The notes under the pieces were generated by a model. The model was not told where the DNA came from and did no database searches. It saw only the letters and a list, made by a program, of their open reading frames with translations. From contig CM050449.1 of NCBI GenBank assembly GCA_027563935.2, positions 77,154,616 to 77,218,615 of the forward strand: a stretch of DNA of 64,000 nt, written 5' to 3'. The first letter of the stretch is position 1. The number at the start of each line of letters is the position of its first letter. A program made the translations under genes and the position numbers. Source of the DNA: Costus lasius (lineage: Eukaryota; Streptophyta; Magnoliopsida; Zingiberales; Costaceae). This document shows, one piece after another, positions 31,982 through 44,600 of the stretch.

Positions 31982-33710
31982 TGTTGGGGTATGCCCTTAA
32001 GGCTAATGTTTGAGGCCTTTGGGATTGTAACAGTATCATGTAATAAACTCTTGTGTTTATAAAGGCATGGTTATTATTCAGGTTGTTACCTTGTCTGCTG
32101 TAATAAGTGTACTTCTGATTAATGTCTCAAAGCTGTTCAGCTAGGCTGACATGCTATAATGTCCTTAGTCGATATATCTTGGTGAACATGAGACAGCCTT
32201 GATATGATTGAGACTAATATGTGTTCTAATCTTATAGGATGCTTCGAGCATGGAATAAGATGTAGACTCATGGGTACATTGGATGTACTGGACAGACCCT
32301 ACTAGGATATTCTTATTGCTTGTCACAATGTGAATAATCCTTGTATGCTACAAGTGGCACATGTCCTTTGACTTGAGATCACTTGTGTCTCTGAATGATG
32401 ATTGTCATTGTTTTGAGGTAGTTCAATATCATTTGAAAGATAATGGTTATAGACTATCTTGGATAATGAGCTTGAGTCAGGTTAGGGCACTAGTGATAGA
32501 TAGAGGATTGCCGTCTCCTTGTTGAAGGAGTGTGATGTTCCATAAGGGCCCCCCTAGATGAGATGATTGAGATAGTGTATGGCCATACCCAGATGACTAT
32601 GTTCATCTGATCTAATCATGCTCATCATATTGGAGTCACAGGCTTGACACGCTTATCCAATAAGAACATCCAGTGGCAAGGGACACATGCATGCCTTGTG
32701 AATAGATTCACACTTGTGCTGTGGTTTGGGAGTAGTCTTGGAAGACTCTTTCCTTTATATCGGGAGATAGTGATGTGTTGCTAGATACCCCTCACTGATC
32801 GTGATAACGTGAGTTATCGTTACCGACATTTAAAGGAAACCCTCAGGATCGCACAATTGATGATATGGCTTACTTGAGTCAGATCGTGTGGACTGAATTG
32901 TTTGGATTCAGTTTAAAGGGATTTAATCTCTGATTGTAAGTGAGATCTGGTCTGATCATGTTTGATTGATTAGGACTTGAGATCGGTAAGCTTCGATCGA
33001 GAGAGATGATGCTAGATCGGTGAGATCAGGAGCATCAGGAGATGAATGGTGAGATCTTGAGCCTTAGGGTTCAATATGGTCTAGACCACATGGCTTGAGC
33101 TATTTCGGTTTGGTTCATGAACCAAATGCGATTGGAACATGTTGGCTTGAACCGGTTCACAAAGGTGAACGCTTGGTTCAATGCTAATATGCGTTTTGGG
33201 TTGGAGTAAGCGCATGGCTTGATGATCATCCATTTATGGAAAGTCATCAAGGCCGGTTTCTCTTGAACGCCAAAATGCATATGCGTTCTTGTCTTCACTT
33301 CAACGCCTTGAACTTGGTTGGGCAAGAGGTTGACGAGGAGAAGTGGTTTTGCGTGTGGAGCTCTCGGCCAAAAGGAAATCGTCTCTTCATCCCCTTACAC
33401 ACGGCAAGGACCCTTGAAGATTCTTGCTAGCACAAGCATCACAAGGGGTAGGCGATCTTCATCTTGTGTGTGAACTTTTGGAGGAGATCTAAGTTGCTCT
33501 CTTCTTCCAAGCCGACCTCCAAGCCAATGGCGTTGGTATGAGTCTCCCTCTTGCTTCAATCAATTTATCATAGTTGATTATATGAGCATGTAAGCGATCA
33601 TATATGATGAAACCCTAGCAAACTTGCATGCGCCCCCTACCTTAGGGTTTCGGCCCCCCTCTTGAAAGGGGTTTTATCCGCTTGCGCTCCCCCTTGAAGG
33701 GGACTCTTCA
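31982..33710 (+). repeat. Angela-3 5' LTR
   Basis: 1,729 bp, TGTTGGGG...GGACTCTTCA, 2 bp before the primer site. Its last 120 bp carry two ccccttgaaaggggt-type inverted words. Confidence 0.92.
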
Positions 33711-33712
33711 AT

Positions 33713-33725
33713 TGGTATCAGAGCT
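33713..33725 (+). other. Primer-binding site for initiator tRNA-Met (Angela-3)
   Basis: TGGTATCAGAGCT, perfect. Confidence 0.92.
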
Positions 33726-35504
33726 AGGATCTCATATGGTCATATGATTGCTATGTTTGGTGATCCTTGTTTGCGCTTATGATCTAAGTTTTCTCATCAT
33801 GCGATAATACTAGTTGAAAGTATTTTGGAGGCGCATATATGAGATGTTTTTGGTGGCGCATGTGTAAGGTTAATTTTGTTGATGCATGTATATTGCTTAC
33901 ATTGTTGCGCATGTTACATGTTTTTGTTTCATCAAAACTTTACTTGCGCGCCTCTAACTAGATCTAAGCCGCACCTGCAATAAACCCTTAGACGGGTTGC
34001 TAGGGTTGAAAGCATCATCTAGTTTAGATCAACTTAGTCTGATCAGACCATCTGACAGCCTAGATGGGTCGACCAGATAGCACCTATGCGCATGCACGTG
34101 GTGGCTATAGGTCGATTGCATCAAAGGCGTGTAGCGAGGTCTGGTTGAGACACCCTGTGAACACACATGAGTTAGGCCCGGGGTCACACCCGCTTGCCAG
34201 ATCTCATGTTGGTTGTTCAGCCCTTGGCGCATGCATGGTTGACCATTAGGTCAACGCAAGTCAGTTAAGACTTGGTGCATGCAAAGGGCATGGATCTAAC
34301 TAGATACGATGAGTGGATCCCTATCAATGGACCGTTGTAAGGTTGTAGGGCACATAAGACAAGTAAAATTGATTCCAATGGGATTTCGAAAAATTTTATT
34401 TTGTCTATGGATCACATGTTAATTGATTGATGCCATGATGCCTGTTTATTTAATCTTATGTGGGTTGCCCTTAATGTGTGCTTTGCTGGGGCCTGCGAGC
34501 CTGGTAAATTATTATTTTTGTGATCTCCGAATCACATTCTTAATTAATTAATTGTATAATTGACCTGCGAGTCAAGCTTGTCTAGATAGATCAAAATGTA
34601 TTTTGATTAGACGAGAGCACAGAACACAATTGCAAAGGCGCATGCAGCTGGTGGGCGCACCTGAGCTGCAGAGGGCGCTTAGGCCCTGGTCTGGGCCAGA
34701 TGAGAGGCAACAAGACCCAAGAAGCAAGTGAAGACTTAAGATAACTTAAGGTCTTACTTAGGGTCAATGGGCTTTTACCACATAAGATCCATGCTTTCTG
34801 TTATTGTTTAAATAAGTAGAACAGCATGAGTTATTTATCTTCTGCTATAGCCATAGGATTTGCCTGATAGTAAGAAGATAAAAGACCGTTAAAATCCAAC
34901 GCTAACATATCAAGCTCGTAAGCCTTCTGACGCGAAACCTCACTGTTCTGATTATCGTTGGAGCCGTGTTGTACCCACTCAGTGGGCACGTCCATCTATC
35001 TTCAGACGGTGCGGGATTTCACCTGCCTGTTACAGAGAAGGGATTTATCGCTTCTCGTTGCTCAGCATAGCACGTGGTGGTCCAGGGAGTAGGTCGGGTC
35101 AGCTTGACCATGTAGGCTACATATGTGGAGCATATGGTAGCACATGGAGGCAGCCATCTGCGGGGTCAGAGATTGTGTTGTACCAACTCAGTTGGCACAG
35201 TCTGCTGGATTGCCCAGATGAAGGGGAATCGCACGGGTTGGCGATTGGCAGGGACTGCCTACCAGAGATTAGTGCTTGTACTCTCTGTGCATCTTATCTC
35301 GCCTGAGCGGGATGCGGAGACCAAGTATGAAATCTGGATCCCATCTCACTAAAAGAGTGTTACTCTTTCGGACTGTTTACTGGATTTTTCAGTCAGACAA
35401 AATAGTGAGAAAAAGAATCTTTCTTAAGTCCTGGATTGATTCTAAACATTGATACTGACCTTGCTGTTCTTGCATTGTTGTAGATTCCTGCAGCAACGAA
35501 CACC
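33726..35504 (+). other. Angela-3 untranslated leader
   Basis: About 1.8 kb. Overlapping short frames at 35,058-35,306 and 35,125-35,352 match those of Angela-2, -4, -5 and (the second one) -6. An acceptor-like ctgac...ttgtag ends at 35,483, 21 bp before the ATG. Confidence 0.8.
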
Positions 35505-38500
35505 ATGAGCTTCAATGTGCGATCCCTACTGGAAAGGGAGAAGTTTGCTGGGCCGAACTTCTCTGACTGGTTCGGACACCTTAAGATCGTTCTTAAGGCA
35601 GAGAGGAAACTGTATGTCCTCGAGACGGCTGTGCCGCCTCAACCCGCTGCGAACGCCGCAAGGGCGGTTCGTGAAGCCTATGAAAAGCACGTCAATGATA
35701 GCATTGATGTCGCTTGCCTGATGCTAGCGTCTATGACGCCACCGCTGCAGCGTCAGCATGAGGATATGTCGGCTATAGAGATTATAGCGAACCTCAAGAT
35801 GCTGTATGCTGCACAGGCGAGGACAGAACGCTATAATCTGACGAAGCTCTTCTTTCAGAGCAAACTGGCTGAAGGGAGCCCAGTGGGAGCTCACGTGCTC
35901 AAGATGATTGGGCACAAGGAGGCTCTGGAGAAACTGGGGCATACCGTCAACCAGGAGCTTGCTGTAGACATCATTCTGCAGTCTCTTCCGCCCTCTTTCG
36001 ATGCGTTCATCATTAACTTTAATATGAACAAAATCGATTGTACACCGGCAGAGCTGTTGAACATGCTCTTGACTACTGAGGAAACTCTGAAGGGAAAGCC
36101 TTCAACCTCTGTCTTGATGGTTCCTTCAAGGAACAAAAAGAAGGGGAAGAAGGGCAAAGCCCCTGTCAAGAACTACAGTAAGGCTCTGAAACAGAAGGTG
36201 AAGCGGTCCAAGGACAACAGGTGTTTCCACTGTGGCCAGCTGGGTCACTGGAAAAAGGACTGTAAAGCGCTCCAAGAAGATAAGAGGGGAAGCATCGCTT
36301 CTGGCTCAGGTATATACGTGACGGAAGTCATGGTTTCATCTTCTTCTATTTCATGGGTGTTGGACACTGCATGTGGAGTTCACATTTGTTCAAATGTACA
36401 GGAACTCAAGAGAAGAAGGCAGGTGGGACAGCATGAGGTAGACCTACGCGTTGGAAACGGGGCACGGGTTGCTGCTGTTGCTGTAGGAGACTATTTTATT
36501 TCTTTACCATCTGGCATTGTATTAGAATTAAACAATTGTTATTTTGTACCCAGTATAACTAAAAATATTGTCTCTATTCCTGCTCTTGTCAGGAAAGGAT
36601 TTGCCTTTGAATGCAATATTTCAAAGTGTGTTTTATCTTTAGATAATATTGTTTATGCAACTGGTTCAATTAACAATGGGTTATACATGTTGGACATGGA
36701 AAGTTCTATACAAAGTGTTGATGTTAAGAAAGCCAAGTATGCTGATGACAGCACCTTGCTATGGCATAGTCGTTTAGGCCATATTAACGAGAAGCGCATT
36801 AAGCGGTTGCATGATCATGGACTGCTGGGATCATTCTCCTATGAGGAGATTGATACATGCAAAGCTTGTTTGATGGGTAAAATGACGAAGTCACCTTTTC
36901 CTAACAAAGGTCAAAGGGCTTCAGGTTTACTTGACCTTATACACAGTGATGTGTGTGGGCCTTTTAGTAAACATGCCAGAGGTGGCTATCAGTACTTCAT
37001 TACCTTTACTGATGATTTCAGTAGGTATGGTTATGTCTATCTTATGAGACATAAAAGTGAATCTTTTGACAGGTTCAAAGAGTTCAAAAATGAAGTACAA
37101 AATCAGTTAGGCCGAAATATCAAGGCACTTCGTTCTGATCGAGGTGGTGAATACCTAAGTCATGCGTTTACTGACTATCTAAAAGAGTGTGGGATTATCT
37201 CACAGCTCACTCCGCCAGGAACACCGCAATGGAATGGTGTGTCCGAGAGGAGAAATAGAACGTTACTTGATATGGTTCGTTCTATGATGAGTCAGGCTAC
37301 TCTTCCATACTCCTTTTGGGGATTTGCACTGGAAACAGCTGCAAAGGTACTAAACCGAGTGCCATCCAAGGCAGTTTCTAAGACACCATATGAGTTATGG
37401 TATGGGAAACAGCCAAGCTTGACATTTATCAGGATCTGGGGTTGCGAGGCTTATGTCAAAAAGCTCGCCTCTGGGAAACTGGAGAGCAGATCTGAGAAAT
37501 GTATATTTGTCGGTTACCCTAAGGAAACTAAGGGTTATTATTTCTACGATCCCAAAGAGAACAAAGTATTTGTTGCTCGGACGGCCATATTTCTTGAGAA
37601 GGAGTTTCTTCTGCAAGAGGCCAGTGGGAGAGAAATAAAGCTGGATGAGAATCCAGAGGATGGACAAAGTAGTCAAGCACAGTTGGATGTGCCTGAGCCG
37701 GTGGATCAGGTTATTGAACAACCTGAGGCTCAAATATCACGGGAACCGCGAAGATCGGGAAGGATCCGTCGACAGCCTGAGCGCTATGACGGAGTCTACA
37801 TCATTGATAATGATGAACCCCTCACTTATGCGGATGCGGTCAGTGGACCAGAGTCAGCTAGATGGCTTGATGCTATGCGAGCCGAAATGGACTCCATGTC
37901 AGATAACCAAGTCTGGGATTTGGTTGATCCGCCTCCGGGAGTAATCCCTATAGGCTGTAAATGGATCTTCAAGAAGAAGATTGACATGGATGGTAACGTA
38001 GTTACCTATAAAGGCAGGCTAGTTGCGAAAGGTTTCAAACAAATCTACGGGATAGATTATGATGAAACTTTCTCACCTGTAGCTATGTTTAAGTCTATTC
38101 GGATTCTTTTCGCGATAGCAGCATATTATGATTATGAGATTTGGCAAATGGATGTGAAGACAGCTTTCCTGAATGGAAATCTGGATGAGGATGTGTATAT
38201 GACACAACCAGAAGGTTTCACTAATCCATCAGATCGTCATATGATATGCAAGTTAAAGAAGTCTATTTATGGACTTAAACAAGCATCGAGAAGCTGGAAT
38301 ATTCGTTTTGATGAATCAATCAGTGAGTTTGGTTTCATCAAGAACGAGGATGACCCGTGTGTATATAAGAGGTTTAGTGGGAGCGTGATTACTTTCTTAG
38401 TCCTCTACGTCGATGATATCTTGATCATTGGAAACGACATTCCTAATATGCATGCGGTTAAGGCATGGTTAAGGAAGTGTTTTCAGATGAAAGATTTAGG

Positions 38501-39389
38501 AGAAGCAGCCTATGTATTAGGTGTGAAGATCTACAGGGATAGATCTAAGAGGCTTCTCGGGCTGTGCCAGAGTACTTACATCGATAAAGTCCTGGAAAGA
38601 TTTCATTTAGAGAATTCTAAAAGAGGATATCTTCCAGTCAGACATGGTCTGAATCTTTCGAAGAGTCAGTGTCCACAAACACAGACTGAGAAAGATGAAA
38701 TGGACAATACGCCTTATGCTTCGGCTATTGGGTCCATTATGTATGCGATGTTGTGTACTCGCCCAGACGTCGCTTACGGGTTAAGCGTGACCAGTCGGTT
38801 CCAAAGTAATCCAGTTATGGCGCACTGGATTGCAGTCAAGAACATTTTAAAATATCTACGGAGGACCAAAGATATGTTCTTGATATATGGTGGTCAGGAA
38901 GAACTCAGTATTGAAGGATATACTGACGCTTCGTTCCAGTCTGACCAGGATGATTTCTGATCGCAATCAGGCTATGTATTTAGCTTGAATGGAGGAGCAG
39001 TGGTGTGGAAGAGTTTCAAACAGTCAACTGTTGCTGATTCCACAACAGAAGCGGAGTATGTTGCAGCCTCGGAAGCATCCAAGGAGGCAGTGTGGATTCG
39101 TAAGTTCGTGAGAGAACTTGGTGTTGTTCCTTCGAGTGCAGATCCTTTGGTTATCTTCTGTGATAACACTGGAGCAATCGCACAGGCAAAGGAACCACGG
39201 TCGCACCAGAAGTCCAAGCACATACAGAGACGGTTTCATTTGATCAGGGAGATCATTGATCGAGGCGAGATCAAAGTCTGCAAGGTTCATACAGATGACA
39301 ATCTGGCAGACCCGCTTACTAAGCCTCAGGCGCAGCAGAAGCATGAGAAGCACTGTAATAATATGGGTTTGAGATTTCTCAACCATTAG
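35505..39389 (+). pseudogene. Angela-3 copia gag-pol polyprotein, one stop in RNase H
   Basis: Same 1,294-codon layout as Angela-2, starting at ATG 35,505. Zinc knuckle, LDTACG protease, full integrase motifs (SDV, SDRGGEY, VSERRNR), RT with YVDD and the RNase H start YTDASFQSD are all present. Codon 1,152 (38,958-38,960) is TGA where the sisters have CGA, a CpG transition, so the last 142 codons, with the rest of RNase H, are cut off. The frame then continues cleanly to TAG at 39,387-39,389. An otherwise well-preserved copy. Confidence 0.95.
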
Positions 39390-39398
39390 ATTAAGTGC

Positions 39399-39409
39399 AA
39401 GTGGGAGAT
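39399..39409 (+). other. Polypurine tract, Angela-3
   Basis: AAGTGGGAGAT before the next LTR. Confidence 0.85.
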
Positions 39410-41094
39410 TATTGGGGTATGCCCTTAAGGCTAATGTTTGAGGCCTTGGGATTGTATCAGTATCATGTAATAAACTCTTATGTTTATAAAGGCATGGTTG
39501 TTATTCAGTTTGTTACATTGTCTGCTGCAATAATTGTACTTCTGAATAATGTCTCAAAGCTGTTCAGCTGGGCTGACATGCTATAAAGTCCTTAGTCGAG
39601 ATATCTTGGTGAACATGAGACAGCCTTGATATGGTTAAGACTAATATGTGTTCTAATCTTATAGGATGCTTCGAGCATGGAATGAGATGTAGACTCATGG
39701 GTACATTGGATGTACTGGACAGACCCTACTAGGATATTCGATTGGTTGTCACAATATGAATAATCCTTGAATATAACAAGTGGCACTTTTCCTCTGACTT
39801 GAGATCACTTGTGTTTTCTAAATGATGATTGTCATTGTTTTGAGATAGTTCAATATCATTTGAAACATAATGATTATAGACTATCTTGGATGGTGAGCTT
39901 GAATCAGGTTAGGACACGAGTGATAGATATAGGATTGCCGTCTCCTTAATTGGAGTGTGATGTTCTAAGGGGCCCCCTTAAATGAGATGATTGAGAAAGT
40001 GTATGGCCATACCCAGGTGACGATGTTCATCTGATCTAATCATGCTCATCACATTGGAGTTACAAGCTTGACACGCTTGTCCAATAAGAACATCCAGTGG
40101 CAAAGGAAACATGCATGCCTGGTGAGTTGGATTCACACTTGTGCTGTGGTTTGGGTGTAGTCTTGGAAGACTCTTTCCTTTATATCGGGAGACAGTGATG
40201 TGTTGCTAGATACCCCTCACTGTTCGTGATAACGTAAGTTATCGTTACTGACATTAAAGGAAACCCTCAGGGTCGCACAATTTGATGATATAGCTAACTC
40301 ATGTTAGATCGTGTGGACTGAATTGTTTTTGATTCAGTTTAAAGGGATTTAAACTCTGATTGTAAGTGAGATCTGGTCTGATCATGTTTGATTGATTGGG
40401 GCTTGAGATCGGTAAGCTTTGATCGAGAGTGTTGATGCCAGATTGGTAAAATCAAGAGCATCAAGTGATGGACGGTCAGATCTACAACCTTAGGGTTTAA
40501 TGTGATCTGGACTAATGGCTTGGGTTAATTTTGATTTGGTTTTTAAACCAAATGCAATTGAACCATGGCTTGGTTCAAAGAGGAGCGATCGGTTCACATG
40601 GAGTGAACACATAGATCGCATGAACGCATGGAGTAATCGGTTTTCCTTATTTGGATGTCGGTTTTTCCCATTATGGAAAAACGTCTCCACGTTTGATGAA
40701 AACGTCTCCTCATCGTTTTTCCTCTTTGCCTCTTCCTATCGACGAGTCACTCGAGAGAAAAAAAGGGTGAACATAGGAGAGAGTTCGGCCGAGAGAGTCT
40801 TCAACCATCATTCCCTTCCATTCGACAAGGAAGACCTTGGAGACTTGCTAGCACAAGGAACGCAAGGGAGTTGGCGATCTTCATCTTGTGTGTGAACCTT
40901 TTGGAGGAGATCTACATTGCTCTCTATTCTTCCAAATCGCCATCCAACGCAAATGGCTATGGTATGAATTCAAGCTTACTTAAGTTGATCATATGAACTT
41001 GCGAAAGATCCTTTTGAAACCCTTAATACCGCTGCCAAAAGTTTATGCGCCACCTGATTAGGGTTTCGCTCCCCCTTGAAGGGGACCCCCCTCA
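39410..41094 (+). repeat. LTR shared by Angela-3 (3') and Angela-4 (5')
   Basis: 1,685 bp. It starts TATTGGGG instead of TGTTGGGG and ends near CCCCCCTCA. It follows the purine tract of Angela-3 and runs almost directly into the leader of Angela-4, so one LTR serves two internal regions. Confidence 0.82.
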
Positions 41095-41646
41095 GTTTTC
41101 GGGGCTTTTCAGTACCCACTCAGTGGGCACGTCCATCTATCTTCAGACGGTGCGGGATTACACCTACGTGTTACAGAGAAGGGATTTATCGCTTCTCGTT
41201 GCTCAGCATAGCACGTGGTGGTCCAGGGAGTAGGTCGGGTCAGCTTGACCATGTAGGCTACATATGTGGCGCATATGGTAGCACATGGAGGCAGCCATCT
41301 GTGGGATCAGAGACTGTGTTGTACCAACTCAGTTGGCACAGTCTGCTGGATTGCCCAGATGAAGGGGAATCGCACGGGTTGGCGATTGGCTGGGACAGCC
41401 TACCAGAGACTAGTGCTTGTACTCTCTGTGCATCTTATCTCGCCTGAGCGGGACGCGGAGACCAAGTATGAAATCTGGATCCCATCTCACTAAAAGAGTT
41501 CTACTCTTTCGGGCTGTTTTTGCTAGATTTTTCAGCCAGATAAAATAGTGAGAAAAGAATCTTTCTTAAGTCCTGGATTGATTCTGAACATTGATACTGA
41601 CCTTGCTATTCTTGCATTGTTGTAGATTCCTGCAGCAACGAACACC
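41095..41646 (+). other. Angela-4 leader, truncated; primer site deleted
   Basis: After 17 bp of filler the sequence joins the leader at gtacccactcagtgggcacg (41,112), which in Angela-3 lies about 1.26 kb past the primer site. Primer site and first two thirds of the leader are missing. A 123-codon frame (41,076-41,447) is the conserved 82-codon leader frame extended upstream across the deletion. Confidence 0.82.
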
Positions 41647-44600
41647 ATGAGCTTCAATGTGCGATCCCTACTGGAAAGGGAGAAGTTTGCTGGGCCGAAC
41701 TTCTCAGACTGGTACGGACACCTTAAGATTGTTCTTAAGGTAGAGAGGAAACTGTATGTCCTCGAGACGGCTATACCACCTCAGCCCGCTCCGAACGCCG
41801 CAAGGGCGGTTCGGGATGCCAATGAAAGGCATGTCAATGATAGCATTGATGTCGCTTGCCTGATGCTAGCGTCTATGACGCCACCGCTGCAGCGTCAGCA
41901 TGAGGATATGTCTGCTATACAAATTATAGCAAACCTCAAGATGCTGTATGCTGCGCAGGCGAGGACTGAGCGCTATAATTTGACTAAGCTGTTCTTTCAG
42001 AGCAAACTGGCTGAAGGGAGCCCAGTGGGAGCTCACGTGCTCAAGATGATTGGGCACAAGGAGGCTCTAGAGAAACTGGGGCATACCATCAATCAGGAGC
42101 TTGCTGTAGACATTATTCTGCAGTCTCTCCCGCCCTCTTTCGATGCGTTCATCATTAACTTTAATATGAACAAAATCGATTGTACTCCGGCAGAGCTGCT
42201 GAATATGCTCTTGACTACTGAGGAGACTCTGAAGGGAAAGCCTTCAACCTCTGTCTTGATGTTTCCTTCTAGGAACAAGAAGAAGGGGAAGAAGGGCAAG
42301 ACCCCTGTCAAGAGCTACAGCAAGGCTCTGAAGCAAAAGGTCAAGCGGTCGAAGGAATACAGATGTTTCCACTGTGGCCAGCTGGGTCACTGGAAAAAGG
42401 ACTGTAAAGCGCTCCAAGGAGACAAGAGGGGAAGCATCGCTTCTGGCTCAGGTATATACGTGACGGAAGTCATGGTTTCATCTTCTTCTATTTCATGGGT
42501 GTTGGACACTGCATGTGGAGTTCACATTTGTTCAAATGTACAGGAACTCAAGAGAAGAAGACAGGTGGGACAGCATGAGGTGGACCTACGAGTTGGAAAC
42601 GGGGCACGGGTTGCTGCTGTCGCTGTAGGAGACTATTTCATCTTTTTACCATCTGGACTTGTATTGGAACTAGACAATTGTTACTTTGTTCCCAGCATTA
42701 CTAAAAATATTATCTCCATTCCTGCTCTTGTCAGGAAGGGGTTTTCCTTTGAATGCAATATTTCAAAGTGTGTTTTATCTTTAGATAATATTGTTTATGC
42801 TACTGGTTCAATTAACAATGGGTTATTCATGTTGGACATGGAATGTTCTATACACAAGATTGATAATAAGAAAGCCAAATATGCTGATGACAGCACCTTG
42901 CTATGGCATAGTCGTTTAGGTCATATTAACAAGAAATGCATTAAGCGGTTGCATGATTATGGACTACTGGGATCATTCTCCTATGAGGAGATTGATACAT
43001 GCAAAGCTTGTTTGATGGGCAAAATGACGAAGTCGCCTTTTCCTCGTAAAGGTCAAAGGACTTCAGGTTTACTTGACCTTATACACAGCGATGTGTGTGG
43101 GCCTTTTAGTAAACATGCCAGAGGTGGCTATCAGTACTTCATTACCTTCACTGATGATTTCAGTAGATATGGGTATGTCTATCTTATGAGACATAAAAGT
43201 GAATCTTTTGACAAGTTCAAAGAGTTCAAGAATGAAGTACAGAATCAGCTTGGCCGAAATATCAAGGCACTTCGTTCTGATCGAGGTGGAGAATACTTGA
43301 GTCATGCGTTTACTGACTATCTGAAGGAGTGTGGGATTATCTCACAGCTCACTCCGCCAGGAACACCGCAATGGAATGGTGTGTCCGAGAGGAGAAATAG
43401 AACGTTACTTGATATGGTTCGTTCTATGATGAGTCAGGCTACTCTTCCATATTCCTTTTGGGGATTTGCACTGGAAACAGCTGCAAAGGTACTAAACCGA
43501 GTGCCATCCAAGGCAGTTTCAAAGACCCCATATGAATTATGGTATGGGAAACAGCCTAGCTTGACATTTATCAGGATCTGGGGCTGCGAGGCTTATGTCA
43601 AAAAGCTCGCCTCTGGAAAACTAGAGAGCAGATCTGAGAAATGTATCTTTGTCGGTTACCCTAAGGAAACTAAGGGTTATTATTTCTACAATCCCAAAGA
43701 GAACAAGGTGTTTGTTGCTCGGACGGCCATATTTCTTGAGAAGGAGTTTCTTCTGCAAGAGGCCAGTGGGAGAGAAATAAAGCTGGATGAGAATCCAGAG
43801 GAAGGACAAAGTGGTCAAGCACAGTTGGATGAGCCTGAGCCGGTAGAACAGGTTACTGAACAACCTGAGGCTCAGATATCACGGGAACCGCGAAGATCGG
43901 GAAGGATCCGTCGACAGCCTGAGCGCTATGACGGAGTCTACATCATTGATAATGATGAACCCCTCACTTATGCGGATGCGGTCAGTGGACCGGAGTCAGC
44001 GAGATGGCTTGAAGCTATGCGAGCCGAGATGGACTCCATGTCAGATAACCAAGTCTGGGATTTGGTTGATCCGCCTCCGGGAGTAATCCCTATAGGCTGC
44101 AAATGGATCTTCAAGAAGAAGATTGACATGGATGGTAACGTGGTTACCTATAAAGGCAGGCTAGTTGCGAAAGGTTTCAAACAAATCTACGGGATAGATT
44201 ATGATGAAACTTTTTCACCTGTAGCCATGTTTAAGTCTATTCGGATTCTTTTCGCGATAGCAGCATATTACGATTATGAGATCTGGCAAATGGATGTGAA
44301 GACTGCTTTCCTTAATGGAAATTTGCAGGAGGATGTGTATATGACACAACCTGAAGGTTTCACTAATCCATCAGATCGTCATAAAATATGCAAGTTAAAG
44401 AAGTCTATTTATGGACTTAAACAAGCATCGAGAAGCTGGAATATTCGTTTTGATGAATCAATCTCTGAATTTGATTTCATCAAGAACGAGGATGACCCGT
44501 GTGTATATAAGAGGTTTAGTGGGAGCGTGATTACTTTCCTAGTCCTCTACGTCGATGATATCTTGATCATTGGAAACGATATTCCTGAAACGCATGCGGT

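Larger units (their letters stand above)
31982..41094 (+). mobile_element. Angela-3: Ty1/copia element with nonsense mutation
   Basis: LTR, Met primer site, leader, gag-pol frame, purine tract and LTR in correct order. The two LTRs (31,982-33,710 and 39,410-41,094) differ strongly in their second halves and in length (1,729 vs 1,685 bp), so they are not sister LTRs of one insertion. The right one is shared with Angela-4. No matching target duplication: GGTTA on the left, GTTTT on the right. Confidence 0.85.

Noticed and set aside
33281..33430. A host gene fragment inside the Angela LTRs (stretch with ctcttcttccaagtcg and cgcaatggc)
   Set aside because: The same stretch recurs in every Angela LTR near its 3' part, so it belongs to the LTR.
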